Shown in pieces: positions 16,634 through 26,700 of a DNA stretch of 64,000 nucleotides; the stretch's first letter is position 1; every line of letters starts with the position of its first letter. This stretch comes from CAWAQA01 sp963784065 (GTDB lineage: Bacteria > Acidobacteriota > Vicinamibacteria > Vicinamibacterales > UBA2999). Below the pieces are notes generated by a model. It searched no databases, was not told where the DNA came from, and was given only the letters and a program-made list of their open reading frames with translations. Location of the stretch: assembly GCA_963784065.1 (NCBI GenBank), contig CAWAQA010000006.1, positions 310,001-374,000 of the forward strand, read 5' to 3'. The position numbers were made by a program, and so were the translations under genes.

Positions 16634-18301
16634 ATGCTGACCAGACGAACGATGCTCAAGGGTGCCCTGCTCGGGGGCACGGCGGCGATGTACGCGCGCC
16701 ACGGCGCGACGCAAGACAACGACGACGACGACTTCATCCCGCCGCCCAGCCCCGCGGTCGTCCCCTTCCAGCGCCGTCTCCCGATTCCTCGACCGCACCT
16801 GCCGCTCAATCGGCCGGGCGCGACCGCGGCGGAGTACGCCAAGGCGGTCTCGATCTGCAACCAGGCGCTGGCCGAAGGCCGGTTCAAGCATGCGATGGTG
16901 GAGCCCGGCGGTCCCGCGGACTACTACGAGGTCGTCGTCAAGCCTGGCGTCGCTTCGATCCTCCCGGGGCTGCTGACGCCGATCTGGGGGTTCAACGGCC
17001 TGTATCCGGGCCCCACGTTCCTCGCCAGGCGCGAGCGGACGGTCATCGTGCGGCTGCTCAATCGGGTGCCCGAGATCGTCTCGATGCACTACCACGGCGG
17101 GCATACGCCGCCCGATTCCGACGGCATACCGATGCTCAGCTTCTCGAGCGCCGATCGATTCGCCGAAGGCGCCGTGATCGGCTCGCGCACCTACGTGTTC
17201 CCCAACGACAACGAGTTCCCGGCGACACTGTGGTACCACGATCACGGCCTCGACGTGACCGGGCCGAACGTCTACCGCGGACTGGCGGGATTCTTCCTGC
17301 TCGGGCCGAACGGCAACCCGAGCGACGAGCAGTTCCGTGCCACGGACGCGGCGCTGCCGAATGGGTACGGCCGCTACGACATCCCGATGGTCTTCCAGGA
17401 CAAGCGGTTCAACGCCGACGGGACGCTGCTCTACAACACCTTCGATCACGACGGCTTCCTCGGCGATCGCTTCCTGGTCAACGGCGCCATCCAGCCGTAC
17501 CTGCCCGTCGCACGGCGCAAGTACCGCTTCCGCTGGCTGAACGGATCGAACGCCAGGCAGTACGAGCTGTTCCTGAGCACCGGTGACAAGTTCGTGCAGA
17601 TCGGCACCGACGGCGCGCTGCTGCCCGAGCCGGTGGAGCGCACGAGCATCCGGATCACGCCGGCGGAGCGGTACGAGGTCGTCATCGACTTCAGCCGCTA
17701 CCCGGTCGGCTCGTCGGTCTACCTCGTGAACTGTCTGCAGCAGACCGACGGCCGCGGACCGGAGGACGAGGTCAACATGGACTTCTGCACGCCGCTCGTG
17801 GAGTTCCGCGTGCACCGCGACGAAGACGATCCGAGCTGGATTCCTGACGATCTCAACCCGGGTTGCGCCTCGTACATCCGCGACTACCTGAACCCGACCT
17901 ATCCGCGGAATCCCGGCCTCGAGATCCCGACGCGGGAGCTGATATTCGAACGAGGCAACGGCGCGTGGCAGATCAACGGGAAGTTCTTCGATCGTAACCG
18001 CGTCGACATTCGCGAAAAGCTCAACACCCAGTCGATCTGGAAGCTGACCAATCTCAGTGGCGGCTGGGTGCACCCGATTCACATCCACAACATGGAGTTC
18101 GTCCTCCTCGATCGCAACGGCGTGGCGCCCCATCCCGGCGAGGCGGGCCTCAAGGACGTGTTCAACGTCGGCGAGGAGGAAACCCTTCGCGTGATGGCGT
18201 GCTGGACGGGGGCGATGAACATCGGCCGCTACGTGTTCCACTGCCACAACATGGAGCACGAGGACATGGCGATGATGGGCATTTTCGAGGTCGAGCCGTA
18301 G
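16634..18301 (+). CDS. Multicopper oxidase, Tat-exported
   Basis: 555 residues with a twin-arginine signal (LTRRTMLKGALLGG) and an acidic stretch after cleavage. Three cupredoxin domains carry the four copper motifs in order: HYHGG (about residue 151), WYHDHG (about 200), HPIHIHN (about 480) and HCHNMEHEDMAMM (about 536), whose Cys-His pair and Met form the T1 site. Length and motif spacing suit the CotA / bilirubin-oxidase / laccase-like group. It would oxidise phenolics or metal ions in the periplasm with reduction of O2 to water. It is followed 21 nt later by an SCO-type copper chaperone, a sensible partner for copper loading. Confidence 0.92.
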   Translation: MLTRRTMLKGALLGGTAAMYARHGATQDNDDDDFIPPPSPAVVPFQRRLPIPRPHLPLNRPGATAAEYAKAVSICNQALAEGRFKHAMVEPGGPADYYEVVVKPGVASILPGLLTPIWGFNGLYPGPTFLARRERTVIVRLLNRVPEIVSMHYHGGHTPPDSDGIPMLSFSSADRFAEGAVIGSRTYVFPNDNEFPATLWYHDHGLDVTGPNVYRGLAGFFLLGPNGNPSDEQFRATDAALPNGYGRYDIPMVFQDKRFNADGTLLYNTFDHDGFLGDRFLVNGAIQPYLPVARRKYRFRWLNGSNARQYELFLSTGDKFVQIGTDGALLPEPVERTSIRITPAERYEVVIDFSRYPVGSSVYLVNCLQQTDGRGPEDEVNMDFCTPLVEFRVHRDEDDPSWIPDDLNPGCASYIRDYLNPTYPRNPGLEIPTRELIFERGNGAWQINGKFFDRNRVDIREKLNTQSIWKLTNLSGGWVHPIHIHNMEFVLLDRNGVAPHPGEAGLKDVFNVGEEETLRVMACWTGAMNIGRYVFHCHNMEHEDMAMMGIFEVEP

Positions 18302-18322
18302 CGCGCCGCTATCCCGGAGGCG

Positions 18323-18996
18323 ATGGAGAGGACGATGGACGACAGCAGGAGAACGATCGGGCTCATGGCGCTCAACACGCTGGCCCTTGCCGGGCTGACG
18401 CCGCGGCTGCTCACCCTCATCGGGGAGGCAAGCGCGCAGACACCGCAGGTGCCGGCAGGATCGCGGGACCAGATTGCGCGCCACTTGCCAAACGTCGAGT
18501 TCCGCACGCAGCACAACCGGCGCGTCAAGTTCTACGACGACCTGGTCAAGGACAAGAAGGTCCTCATCAACTTCATGTATACGGAGTGCTCCGGCACCTG
18601 CCCACGCACCACGTCGAACCTCGTGAAGGTACACAAGACGTTCGGCGACCGCATGGGCCGCGACGTGTTCTTCCTTTCCATCTCACTGACACCCGATCGC
18701 GATACGCCGGCGAAGCTGAAAGCGTACGCGGAGGAGCAAGGGTGCGGCGAACGGGTGGTACTTCCTCAACGGGCGTATCGACGACGTCGATCGGGTGCGG
18801 CGGAGCCTCGGCGTCTACGACAACCCCGACGTCGCGCAGCACCTCGGCATCCTCACCTACGGCAACGAGCCGGAAGGCAAATGGGGCGCCACGTCCACGC
18901 TGGCCAGCGCCGATCAGATCGCGTGGTCGGTGACGCGTCGCATCGATCCCTTCGTCGCGCAGCCGTGGCCGGCGCGCGCGTCGGAGCGAGGAGTAG
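18323..18996 (+). CDS. SCO1/SenC-type copper chaperone, frameshifted
   Basis: An exported thioredoxin-fold protein. A hydrophobic leader (GLMALNTLALAGLTPRLL) is followed by KVLINFMYTECSGTCPRT, with the copper-binding CxxxC of SCO proteins, then FLSISLTPDRDTP. The frame is lost near 18743; NGWYFLNG, SLGVYDN and the late His region (AQHLGILTYG) continue in the next frame. Its likely stop is the TAG at 18994-18996, just before the following ATG, needing a second shift; unshifted it would run on to 19178. Start ATG 18323 or 18335. It follows the multicopper oxidase and probably inserts copper into it or a terminal oxidase. Confidence 0.8.
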
Positions 18997-19000
18997 GGAC

Positions 19001-21291
19001 ATGCTGCACTCCATTACGCGCGCGACGACAATCGCCATCGGTCTGGCGGCAGTGGCCATCTTTGCGGGTCGCGTCTACACCCAGGCGCCGCCTGACGTGG
19101 CGCCGCCGCGGGTCAGCATCAGCAGTCCGGGCACCGACGCCATCATCTCCGGCACCGTCACCGTTGCCGCGTCCGTGATCGACAATGTCGGCACCGTCGG
19201 TGTCCAGTTCGTCCTCAACGGCTTCCCCCTGGGCGCGGAAGACACGACGGCCCCTTTCAGCGTGTCCTGGGACACCAGCGCCAGCGGACGCGGCGCCCAC
19301 ATCCTGAGCGCGATCGCCCGCGACGAGGCGGGCAACGTCGGCGACTCGGAACTGCTGCCGGTCATCGTCGGCATCGGCGGCCTGCCGCCCGATCCGCCGC
19401 CGCCGGGAACCAACCAGGTGCCCCAGCCGTACAGCGATGAGGTCAACTCGACGAGCGGTGCGCCGGCGGTGTTCACCGCGGCATTCCTGCTCGCCAACGA
19501 TTTCGATCCCGATGGCGACGCCATCGTCGTCGCGAACGTCGGCGCGACCGGCACCGCGGGCGGAACCGTTGTCGACAACGGCGGCGGCAGCTGGACCTAC
19601 ACGCCGGCGGCAGGGTTCACCGGCAGCGACACCTTCGCCTACACCGTCAGTGACGGCCGCGGCGGCAGCGCGTCGGCCATCGTCACCGTGACGGTCACTT
19701 CGCCGCCGGATGGCCTCGTCGCGGCTTACAGCTTCGACGAGGCGAGCGGCTCCACGGCGACCGACACCTCGGGCTACGGGAACCATGGCACCATCGCCGG
19801 CGCCACGCGCGCCAGCGGACGGTTCGGCCGCGCGTTGTCCTTCGACGGCACCAACGACCTGGTCAGCATTGCTGACTCGCCATCCCTGGCGCTTGCGTCC
19901 GGGATGACGATCGAGGCGTGGGTCAGGCCGACTCTCCTCAGCGGCTGGCGCACCGTCGCTTTGAAGGAGACCGCGACCGGCCTGGCCTACGCGCTCTACG
20001 CCCACGACGATGCGCCGCGCCCGGCGGCGACGGCGAACTTCGGGGGCGAGGACGTGTCGGCGCCCGGCGCGGCCGCACTGGCAACCGGCGCCTGGTCACA
20101 CCTGGCGGCGACCTATGACGGCGCCGCGATGCGGCTGTATGTCAACGGCACGCTCGTCCGCACGCGGGCGGCGACCGGCGCGCTCGTCCAGTCCTCGCGG
20201 CCGCTCAGCATCGGCGGCAACGGCGTCTGGGGTGAGTACTTCGCCGGGCTGATCGACCAGGTCCGCATCTACGACCGCGCCCTGACCGCGGAGCAACTCG
20301 TGGCGAACGCGGCCATTGCCGTGGCGGCCCCGGCTCCGGCGCCCAACACGGCGCCAGTCGCCACCGGCGATTCGCTGGCGACGACGCGGGGCACGGCACT
20401 CACGGTTGCGGCAGGCGCACTGCTGGCCAACGACTCGGACGCCGACGGCGATCACGCTGACGGTGTCCGCGGTCGAGGGCAGCAGCGTGGCGGGCGGCAC
20501 GATCACGGCGAACGGCGCCGGCGGGCTGGACCTACACGCCGCCACCGGCATTCGTCGGCAGCGACAGCTTCACCTACACGATCGCCGACGGCCGCGGAGG
20601 CAGTGCGACGGGCACGGTGACCGTCACCGTCACCGCTCCGGCGACCGGTCTGGTCGGCGCCTGGAGCTTCAACGAAAACGCCGGCACCGTCGCCGCCGAC
20701 GCGTCGGGGAACGGCCGGACGGGCACCATCCGCCAGGCGATATGGGTCGCCGGCGGCAGGTACGGCGCGGCGCTCGCCTTCGACGGCATCAACGACTGGG
20801 TCACGGTCACCGACCATGCGTCGCTGCGCCTGACGGCGGGCGTCACGGTCGAAGCGTGGGTCAAGCCCGGCGTGATGGGCGGCTGGGAGACGGTCGTGAT
20901 GAAGGAACGCGGCGCCGCGGCGCATTCCTATGCGCTCTACGCGCATGACGGAGGCAGCCTGCCCGAAGGCGCCCCCGTTCCATCCGCCAACGTGCGGGTG
21001 GCCGGTGACCACCGGACGCTGCGCGGAACGTCGGCGGTATCGTCAGGCGTCTGGTCGCACCTGGCGATGACGTACGACGGCGCGATGCTGCGGTTGTTCG
21101 TGAACGGCGTGGAGGTCGCGAGCCGGGCGCAGAGCGGTCCGATGGACACCGGCGCCGGCGCGCTGCGCATCGGCGGCAACAACTCATGGACGGGCGAGTT
21201 CTTCCAGGGACAGATCGATGAAGTGCGCATCTACAACCGCGCGCTCTCGCAGCCTGAGATCGTAACCGACATGAACACGCCGATTCCGTAG
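19001..21291 (+). CDS. Secreted multi-domain protein: Ig-like, cadherin-like x2, LamG x2; frameshifted
   Basis: A secreted or surface protein of about 763 residues. The order is a signal peptide (ITRATTIAIGLAAVAIFAG), an Ig-like domain (RVSISSPGTDAIISGTVTV, about 30-125), a cadherin-like module with LLANDFDPDGD and GSDTFAYTVSDGRGG, and LamG domain 1 (from GLVAAYSFDEASGS, about 237-437). Then come a second cadherin-like module (LLANDSDADGD, WTYTPPPAFVGSD) and LamG domain 2 (GLVGAWSFNENAG to the end). Two single-base shifts, near 20450 and 20525, interrupt the second cadherin-like module. The LamG modules closely resemble those of the peroxidase at 23770. LamG folds bind carbohydrate or protein. 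A strong hairpin terminator follows. Confidence 0.8.
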
Positions 21292-21305
21292 CACATCACG
21301 ACCTG

Positions 21306-21340
21306 CAACAGGCCGGGCCGCGCGCCCGGCCTGTTGTTGT
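21306..21340 (+). terminator. Intrinsic terminator-like hairpin after the LamG gene
   Basis: A 13-bp perfect stem CAACAGGCCGGGC / GCCCGGCCTGTTG (21306-21318 / 21324-21336) with a 5-nt loop, followed by TTGTTC. It closes the multicopper oxidase, SCO and LamG operon. Confidence 0.75.
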
Positions 21341-21525
21341 TCGATGTCTGCGCTGTAGCCCGCCGGGACGGCTTTAGTCATATCCGGCGCGAACTTGCGG
21401 AGGCCGCGCGCTGCACGCGTGGCGCCTGGCGGGATGGCCGTGTCATCCGGGGGCGGCATCCTGCTTGCGAGGTGGCCTGGTGCCGCCAACAACCACAGGC
21501 TGTTCGCATTGGGTGTAGCAAGTCG

Positions 21526-22904
21526 ATGTCACTGACACAGGGGCGCATGAGTGCGCCCGATTGGAATTCGTGGATCCCGACGCTGCCGGTGGCCCGCGCC
21601 GGCATGCGGACGATCGCGGCCGTCATCGGTGCGCCGAGCGCGCTCGTGCTCACCTGGCTGACGCTCGAGGACTTCGAGTTCGGCGCACCGGCGGCCGTCC
21701 TCGCCTCCTCGGTGGTCCTCGTCCACTTCTGGACGCAACTGATCCGATCCGACTACGAACACGAGAAGCGCCGCGTGGCGGATACCGTCTCCGCCCTGGG
21801 CCGCCTGCTCGGCTCGCTTGGTCCGGAGCACACCACACGGGAAGTCGCGTCGACCGCCCTTCGCGAGCTGTTGCGCCTTACGGGCGCGCGAGCGATCGTC
21901 GCCGCGTTGGAGCACGGCAGCACCGGACGTCTGCTGCTCGTCACTGTTTCGGCCGGCAGCGGACGTGAGGTGATCGTCCAGATTCGCCGGGCGCCACGCG
22001 CGCATCGCGCCCTCTATTTTTTCCAGGCGCGCGAGGCGCCGTCCGCGTTCCGTGACGCGCATCCCTGCCATCGCGTGTCCGTGTTCAATCTCACCGTGCG
22101 CGAGTACTGGGCCGGCCGCCTCTTTCTGCTCGATCCGCCCGAGCACGGCCCGGCGTCCCTGCCGGAGTTCGAGGCGCTGCTGCAACAGTGCGTCGGCGCG
22201 CTCGCAGACACGCGCGACCTGCCCCGGATCCGCCGGCGCGCGGCCGCGCACGAACGGGCGAGGCTCGGACGCGAACTGCACGACGGCGTGCTGCAGGAGC
22301 TCGCGACGCTGGACGTCGAACTGGAACTGCTCCGGCGGCCGGCCCGCGACGCATCTCCGTGCTCGACGTCTGCCTGGCCGGCATCCAGGAACGCTTGCGC
22401 ACTCAGATTCGCGACCTGCGGCATGTCGAGGAATACGCGCGCGCCTACGAGGTGAACGGATCGCGCCTGCCGGCCACGCTGGCCGACATGGTCGAGCGCT
22501 TTCGCTGCGACAGCGGCATCGATGCGACCTTCGCGGCGCACGGCGGGGCCGTCGACCTGCCGCCGCGCGTCGGCGGTGAAATCGTCCGCATCGTCCAGGA
22601 GGCGCTCGTCAACGTGCGGCGCCACAGCGGCGCGCGCCACGTCGGCGTGGAATTCGCGTGCGAGGACGCCGCGTGGAAGTTGTGGATCGAGGACGACGGC
22701 TGCGGCTTGCGGACGTGGGGAACGGCCTCGCCGGCCCCCGCCGAACCTGCGACGGTCCGCGCACCCGCCGTGATCGACGAGCGGGTGCAGTCCATCGGAG
22801 GAACGCTGCGGGTCGCGGCGGCCGCGGCCGGCGCCGGGACTCGCCTGGAAATTGCCGTAGCACGAGGGGGGCCATGGGTATCTCGGACATTCGAATCCTG
22901 CTAG
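21526..22904 (+). CDS. NarL-type two-component sensor kinase, frameshifted
   Basis: A histidine kinase of the HisKA_3/HATPase family. Two hydrophobic helices near the N-terminus (AAVIGAPSALVLTWLTL; AAVLASSVVLVHF) are followed by a GAF-like region (ALRELLRLTGARAIVAAL). The dimerisation motif ERARLGRELHDG has the phospho-acceptor at about His252. The ATP-binding domain has an N-box EIVRIVQEALVNVRRHSGA and WIEDDGCGL. Similarity switches frame near 22350, just after the H-box, so one indel is inferred. Start ATG 21526, or ATG 21547, which has a better ribosome site. The end overlaps the start of the response regulator by 31 nt. The signal is unknown. Confidence 0.85.
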
Positions 22905-23563
22905 CCGACGACCACGCGATGTTCCGGGATGGCCTCAGGCGGCTCATCGAGAGCGAGCGGGATCTGCGTGTCATCGGCGAGGCTGCCGACGTCACCGCGA
23001 CGGTCAAGGTGTGCGCGCAGCTGCAACCCGACGTGCTGCTGCTGGACATGGCGATGCCGGGAGGCGGCGGCCTCGACGTGCTGAAGGCGCTCTCGAGCGG
23101 TCCCCCGACCCGGACGCGGGCCGTTGTGCTCACGGCCGGCAGCTCGAGGCCGCTCATCATCGAGGCGCTGCAGCTCGGCGCGCGCGGCATCGTCCTGAAG
23201 GAGTCGGTCGCCGGCCTCGTGTTCAAGAGCGTTCGCAGCGTGATGCGCGGCAACTACTGGGTCGGCGACAGCGAGGTGGCGGGGCTGGTGCAGGCCATCC
23301 TCCGCCTCATGACGAAGGGCGAGGCGCCGGTCCGGAAGGGCAACCGCTTCGGCCTCACCCCGCGCGAGATGGACATCGTGCCGCAGATCGCGGCCGGCGC
23401 CTCGAACAAGGACATCGCCCAGTTGTTCTCGCTGCGCGAGGACACCGTCAAGCATCACCTGTCGAGCATCTTCGACAAGCTCGGAGTCGGCTCGCGGCTC
23501 GAGCTCGCGATCTTCGCGATCAATCACGGTCTCGGCGAGCCGCCGGAATACACGATGTCGTGA
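22874..23563 (+). CDS. NarL/FixJ-type response regulator
   Basis: 229 residues: a receiver domain with LLADDHAMFRDG (acidic pair), phospho-acceptor Asp58 in DVLLLDMAMPG, Thr/Ser switch in VVLTAGSS, and the conserved Lys in GIVLKES. The C-terminal LuxR-type helix-turn-helix reads LTPREMDIVPQIAAGASNKDIA ... EDTVKHHLSSIFDKLGV, except that the usual isoleucine-valine core carries a proline (IVPQIA). It is partner of the upstream kinase (overlapping genes). Direct targets cannot be read from sequence, but the peroxidase gene starts 206 nt downstream on the same strand. Confidence 0.93.
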   Translation: MGISDIRILLADDHAMFRDGLRRLIESERDLRVIGEAADVTATVKVCAQLQPDVLLLDMAMPGGGGLDVLKALSSGPPTRTRAVVLTAGSSRPLIIEALQLGARGIVLKESVAGLVFKSVRSVMRGNYWVGDSEVAGLVQAILRLMTKGEAPVRKGNRFGLTPREMDIVPQIAAGASNKDIAQLFSLREDTVKHHLSSIFDKLGVGSRLELAIFAINHGLGEPPEYTMS

Positions 23564-23769
23564 TCGATCCGCCTACGTACCACGGGGGGATGTAACGCAC
23601 ATCCCCCACCATCGTGGTGCCGCACCCCGCCGACGGGCCATTCACCTCTCCGCGCTGAGCCGTTAGTCTTCCGCACGTTCCAGATTCACGCAGACATCTC
23701 GCGTCGGTGCCCCCACCGACCGCAAGGACCGTTCTCTCGTCCGCCAGGCGGACGGAGATGGAGGAAACA

Positions 23770-26700
23770 ATGAGTGTTTCGCAACCCTTCACTTGTCGTC
23801 GACTAACGGGAAAGAAATGGTGGGCGAGCCTCATGGTGATCGCCATGCTGGTGTCGAGCCCCGGCGGTCCTGGCTTCGAGCCGCTTCGTGCTCAGGGCGG
23901 GCCTGCCGCCGTCGGCTTCGTCCTCGACGCCGGCGACCTGCGATTCATCTTCCGCCAGATTCAGATCTCGCAGGCCCACGCGGCAGGCGGGGAGCTCTTC
24001 GGACCGGGACCGAACCAGGTCAACGACCCGCGATTCCCGTTCGGCCTGCGCACGGTCGACGGATCGTTCAATCATCTGGCTGCGGGTCAGACGAGGTTCG
24101 GCGCCTCCGATCAGCTGTTCACCCGCATGACGGCGGCTCAGTTCAACGCCGCCGAGAACGGGACGACGTACAGGCAGAACACCGGTACCGTTCAGGACTC
24201 GCAGCCGCGCATCATCAGCAACCTGATCGCCGATCAGACCGAGCGCAACCCGGCTGCGGTGGCGATTGCCGGCCCGGACGCCGTCGCCGAGCCGCTCGGC
24301 ACGCTGCCCATCGGCAACGTCGCGCCCGACGAGGGGCTGTCGGCGCCGTTCAACTCGATGTTCACCTTCTTCGGCCAGTTCTTCGACCACGGCCTCGACC
24401 TGGTCAACAAGGGCGGCAACGGCGTCGTCTTCGTGCCGCTGCAGCCGGACGACCCGTTGTTCGTGCCCGGCAGCACCACCAACTTCATGGCGCTGACGCG
24501 CGCCACGCACACCGTCGTGCCCGGCCCGGATGGAATCCTGGGCAATGCCGACGACGTGCTGGAAGCCAACAACCAGACGACCCCGTTCGTCGATCAGAAC
24601 CAGACCTACACGTCACATCCGTCGCACCAGGTGTTCCTGCGTGAGTACGCGCTGGCGGGAACCCCGGCGAGACCGGTGGTGACCGGCCGGTTCATCGACG
24701 GCGGCGGCCTGGTCAACGGCGTGGCGGTCAAGAACATCGGCAACTGGGCCGAGGTGAAGGCGCAGGCGGCGACGAGGCTCGGCATTCGCCTCCTCGACAC
24801 CGACATCTTCAACATCCCGATGCTGCTGACCGACCCCTACGGCCGTTTCATCCCCGGCGCCAACGGCTTCCCCCAGTTCGTCACCTCGCTGGCGCCGCTG
24901 ACGACCTCGCCGGCGGCCCCGACCGCGAACGGACTGGGCACGCCCATTCCCGCCAACGCGATCCGGATCAACCACGCGTTCCTCGACGACATCGCGCACA
25001 ACGCGGTTCCGACGTCGTCAACGGGTGCGGCCCTGGCGCCGGACACGGACCTCGTGGCCAACAGCATCTTCGCGCCCCGGCCCGCGGGCACCTACGACGA
25101 CGAGCTGCTGGCGCGGCACTTCCTCACCGGTGACGGACGCGGCAACGAGAACGTCGCCCTGACGGCGGTCCACACGGTGTTCCACCTCGAGCACAATCGC
25201 CTCGCGGAACACATCGATGCCCTGATTCAGACGCCGGGCTTCCTGACGCCGGCCGAAGTGACCGCGTGGTTGACGACGGACCCGGCATCGCGCTGGGACT
25301 ACGGCGAACGCCTCTTCCAGGCGGCGCGCTTCGTCACCGAGATGCAGTACCAGCACCTCGTGTTCGAGGAGTTCGCCCGCAAGCTGGTGCCCAACATCGA
25401 GCCGTTCGTCGGTGACGGCCTCAACATGCAGGTCAACACCAACCCGGCGATCAGCGCCGAGTTCGCGCACCAGACCTATCGGCTCGGCCACTCGATGCTG
25501 AACGAGACGATTGCGCGCACCGATGCGGCCGGGAACCCCTACGACATTCCGTTGTTGAACGGGTTCCTCAACCCCGTCGAATTCAACCAGGGACCCACCC
25601 CCGCCCAGCGGCTGACGGCCGCCCAGGCGGCGGGCGCGATCTTCCAGGGCGGAACGCGCCAGTCCGGCATGGCCATCGACGAGTTCGTGACGGAGGCGGT
25701 CAGGAACCGGCTCCTCGGCCTGCCGCTGGACCTCGCCGTCCTGAACATCGCCCGCGGCCGCAGCGAGGGCGTCGCGCCGCTGAACGAGGTGCGCCGGCAG
25801 TTGTACCTGCGGAGCGGCGATCCGCAGATGCAGCCGTACACCAGCTGGTCGGACTTCGGGTTCGCGATGAAGCACCAGGAGTCGCTCGCCAACTTCATCG
25901 GCGCATACGGCATCCATCCGACCCTGAACGGCCTGACGGCGGTCGCGGCCAAGCGCAACGCGGCGCTGGCCCTGCTCGATGATCCCAACTTCATGTTTGC
26001 CCCCGCCGCCCAGACCGGTGTCAACAGGATCGATCTCTGGATGGGCGGTCTGGCAGAGCAGATTGCGCCGTTCGGCGGCATGCTGGGGTCGACGTTCACC
26101 TACGTCTTCGAGCATACGTTGGAGGACCTGCAGAACGCGGACAGGTTCTACTACCTGGAGCGTCTCGACGGCCTGAACCTGCTCGCGCAGATGGAAGGCA
26201 ACTCGTTCGCCGAGCTGATCACGCGCAACACCACGCTGACAGGCGCCGGTGGCGACGTGTTCGGACGGCCGGACCTCGTGCTGAACGTCGGGAACCTGCG
26301 AGACGGCGAAGGCAACCCGCAGGACGATCCGACCACGCCTGAGGACGAGGGAGAGCTGTTCGCGTCGGGCGAGCTCACGCTCATGCCGAACGGCACCTTC
26401 CGCTATTCCGGTGGCGCGCACGTCATCTGGAACGGCACGGTCAACGGCGACCGCATCATCTCGAGCATCGGCGACGACACGGTCCGTGGCGACGCCGGCA
26501 ACGACCGCATCGAAACCGGCGCCGGCAACGACCTTCCGATCGGCGGCGACGGCGACGACATCCTGACCGACACCTTCGGTGACGACGTCATGAAGGGCGG
26601 CCGCGGCAACGACGCCATCGCCGGCGGGTTGGGACCATTCGACCTGCTCCAGGGCAACGAAGGCCACGACTTCATCGTCGGCGGCAGCGACGCCAGCGAG

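Noticed and set aside
16037..18634. Long minus-strand frame opposite the catalase end, multicopper oxidase and SCO genes
   Set aside because: It crosses three real plus-strand genes and a repeat without domain features.
23770..26400. Cyclooxygenase-like activity for the giant peroxidase
   Set aside because: Its proximal region is YRLGHSML with GDGRGNEN, the peroxidase pattern, and lacks the YxxH of cyclooxygenases that the 61285 protein has.
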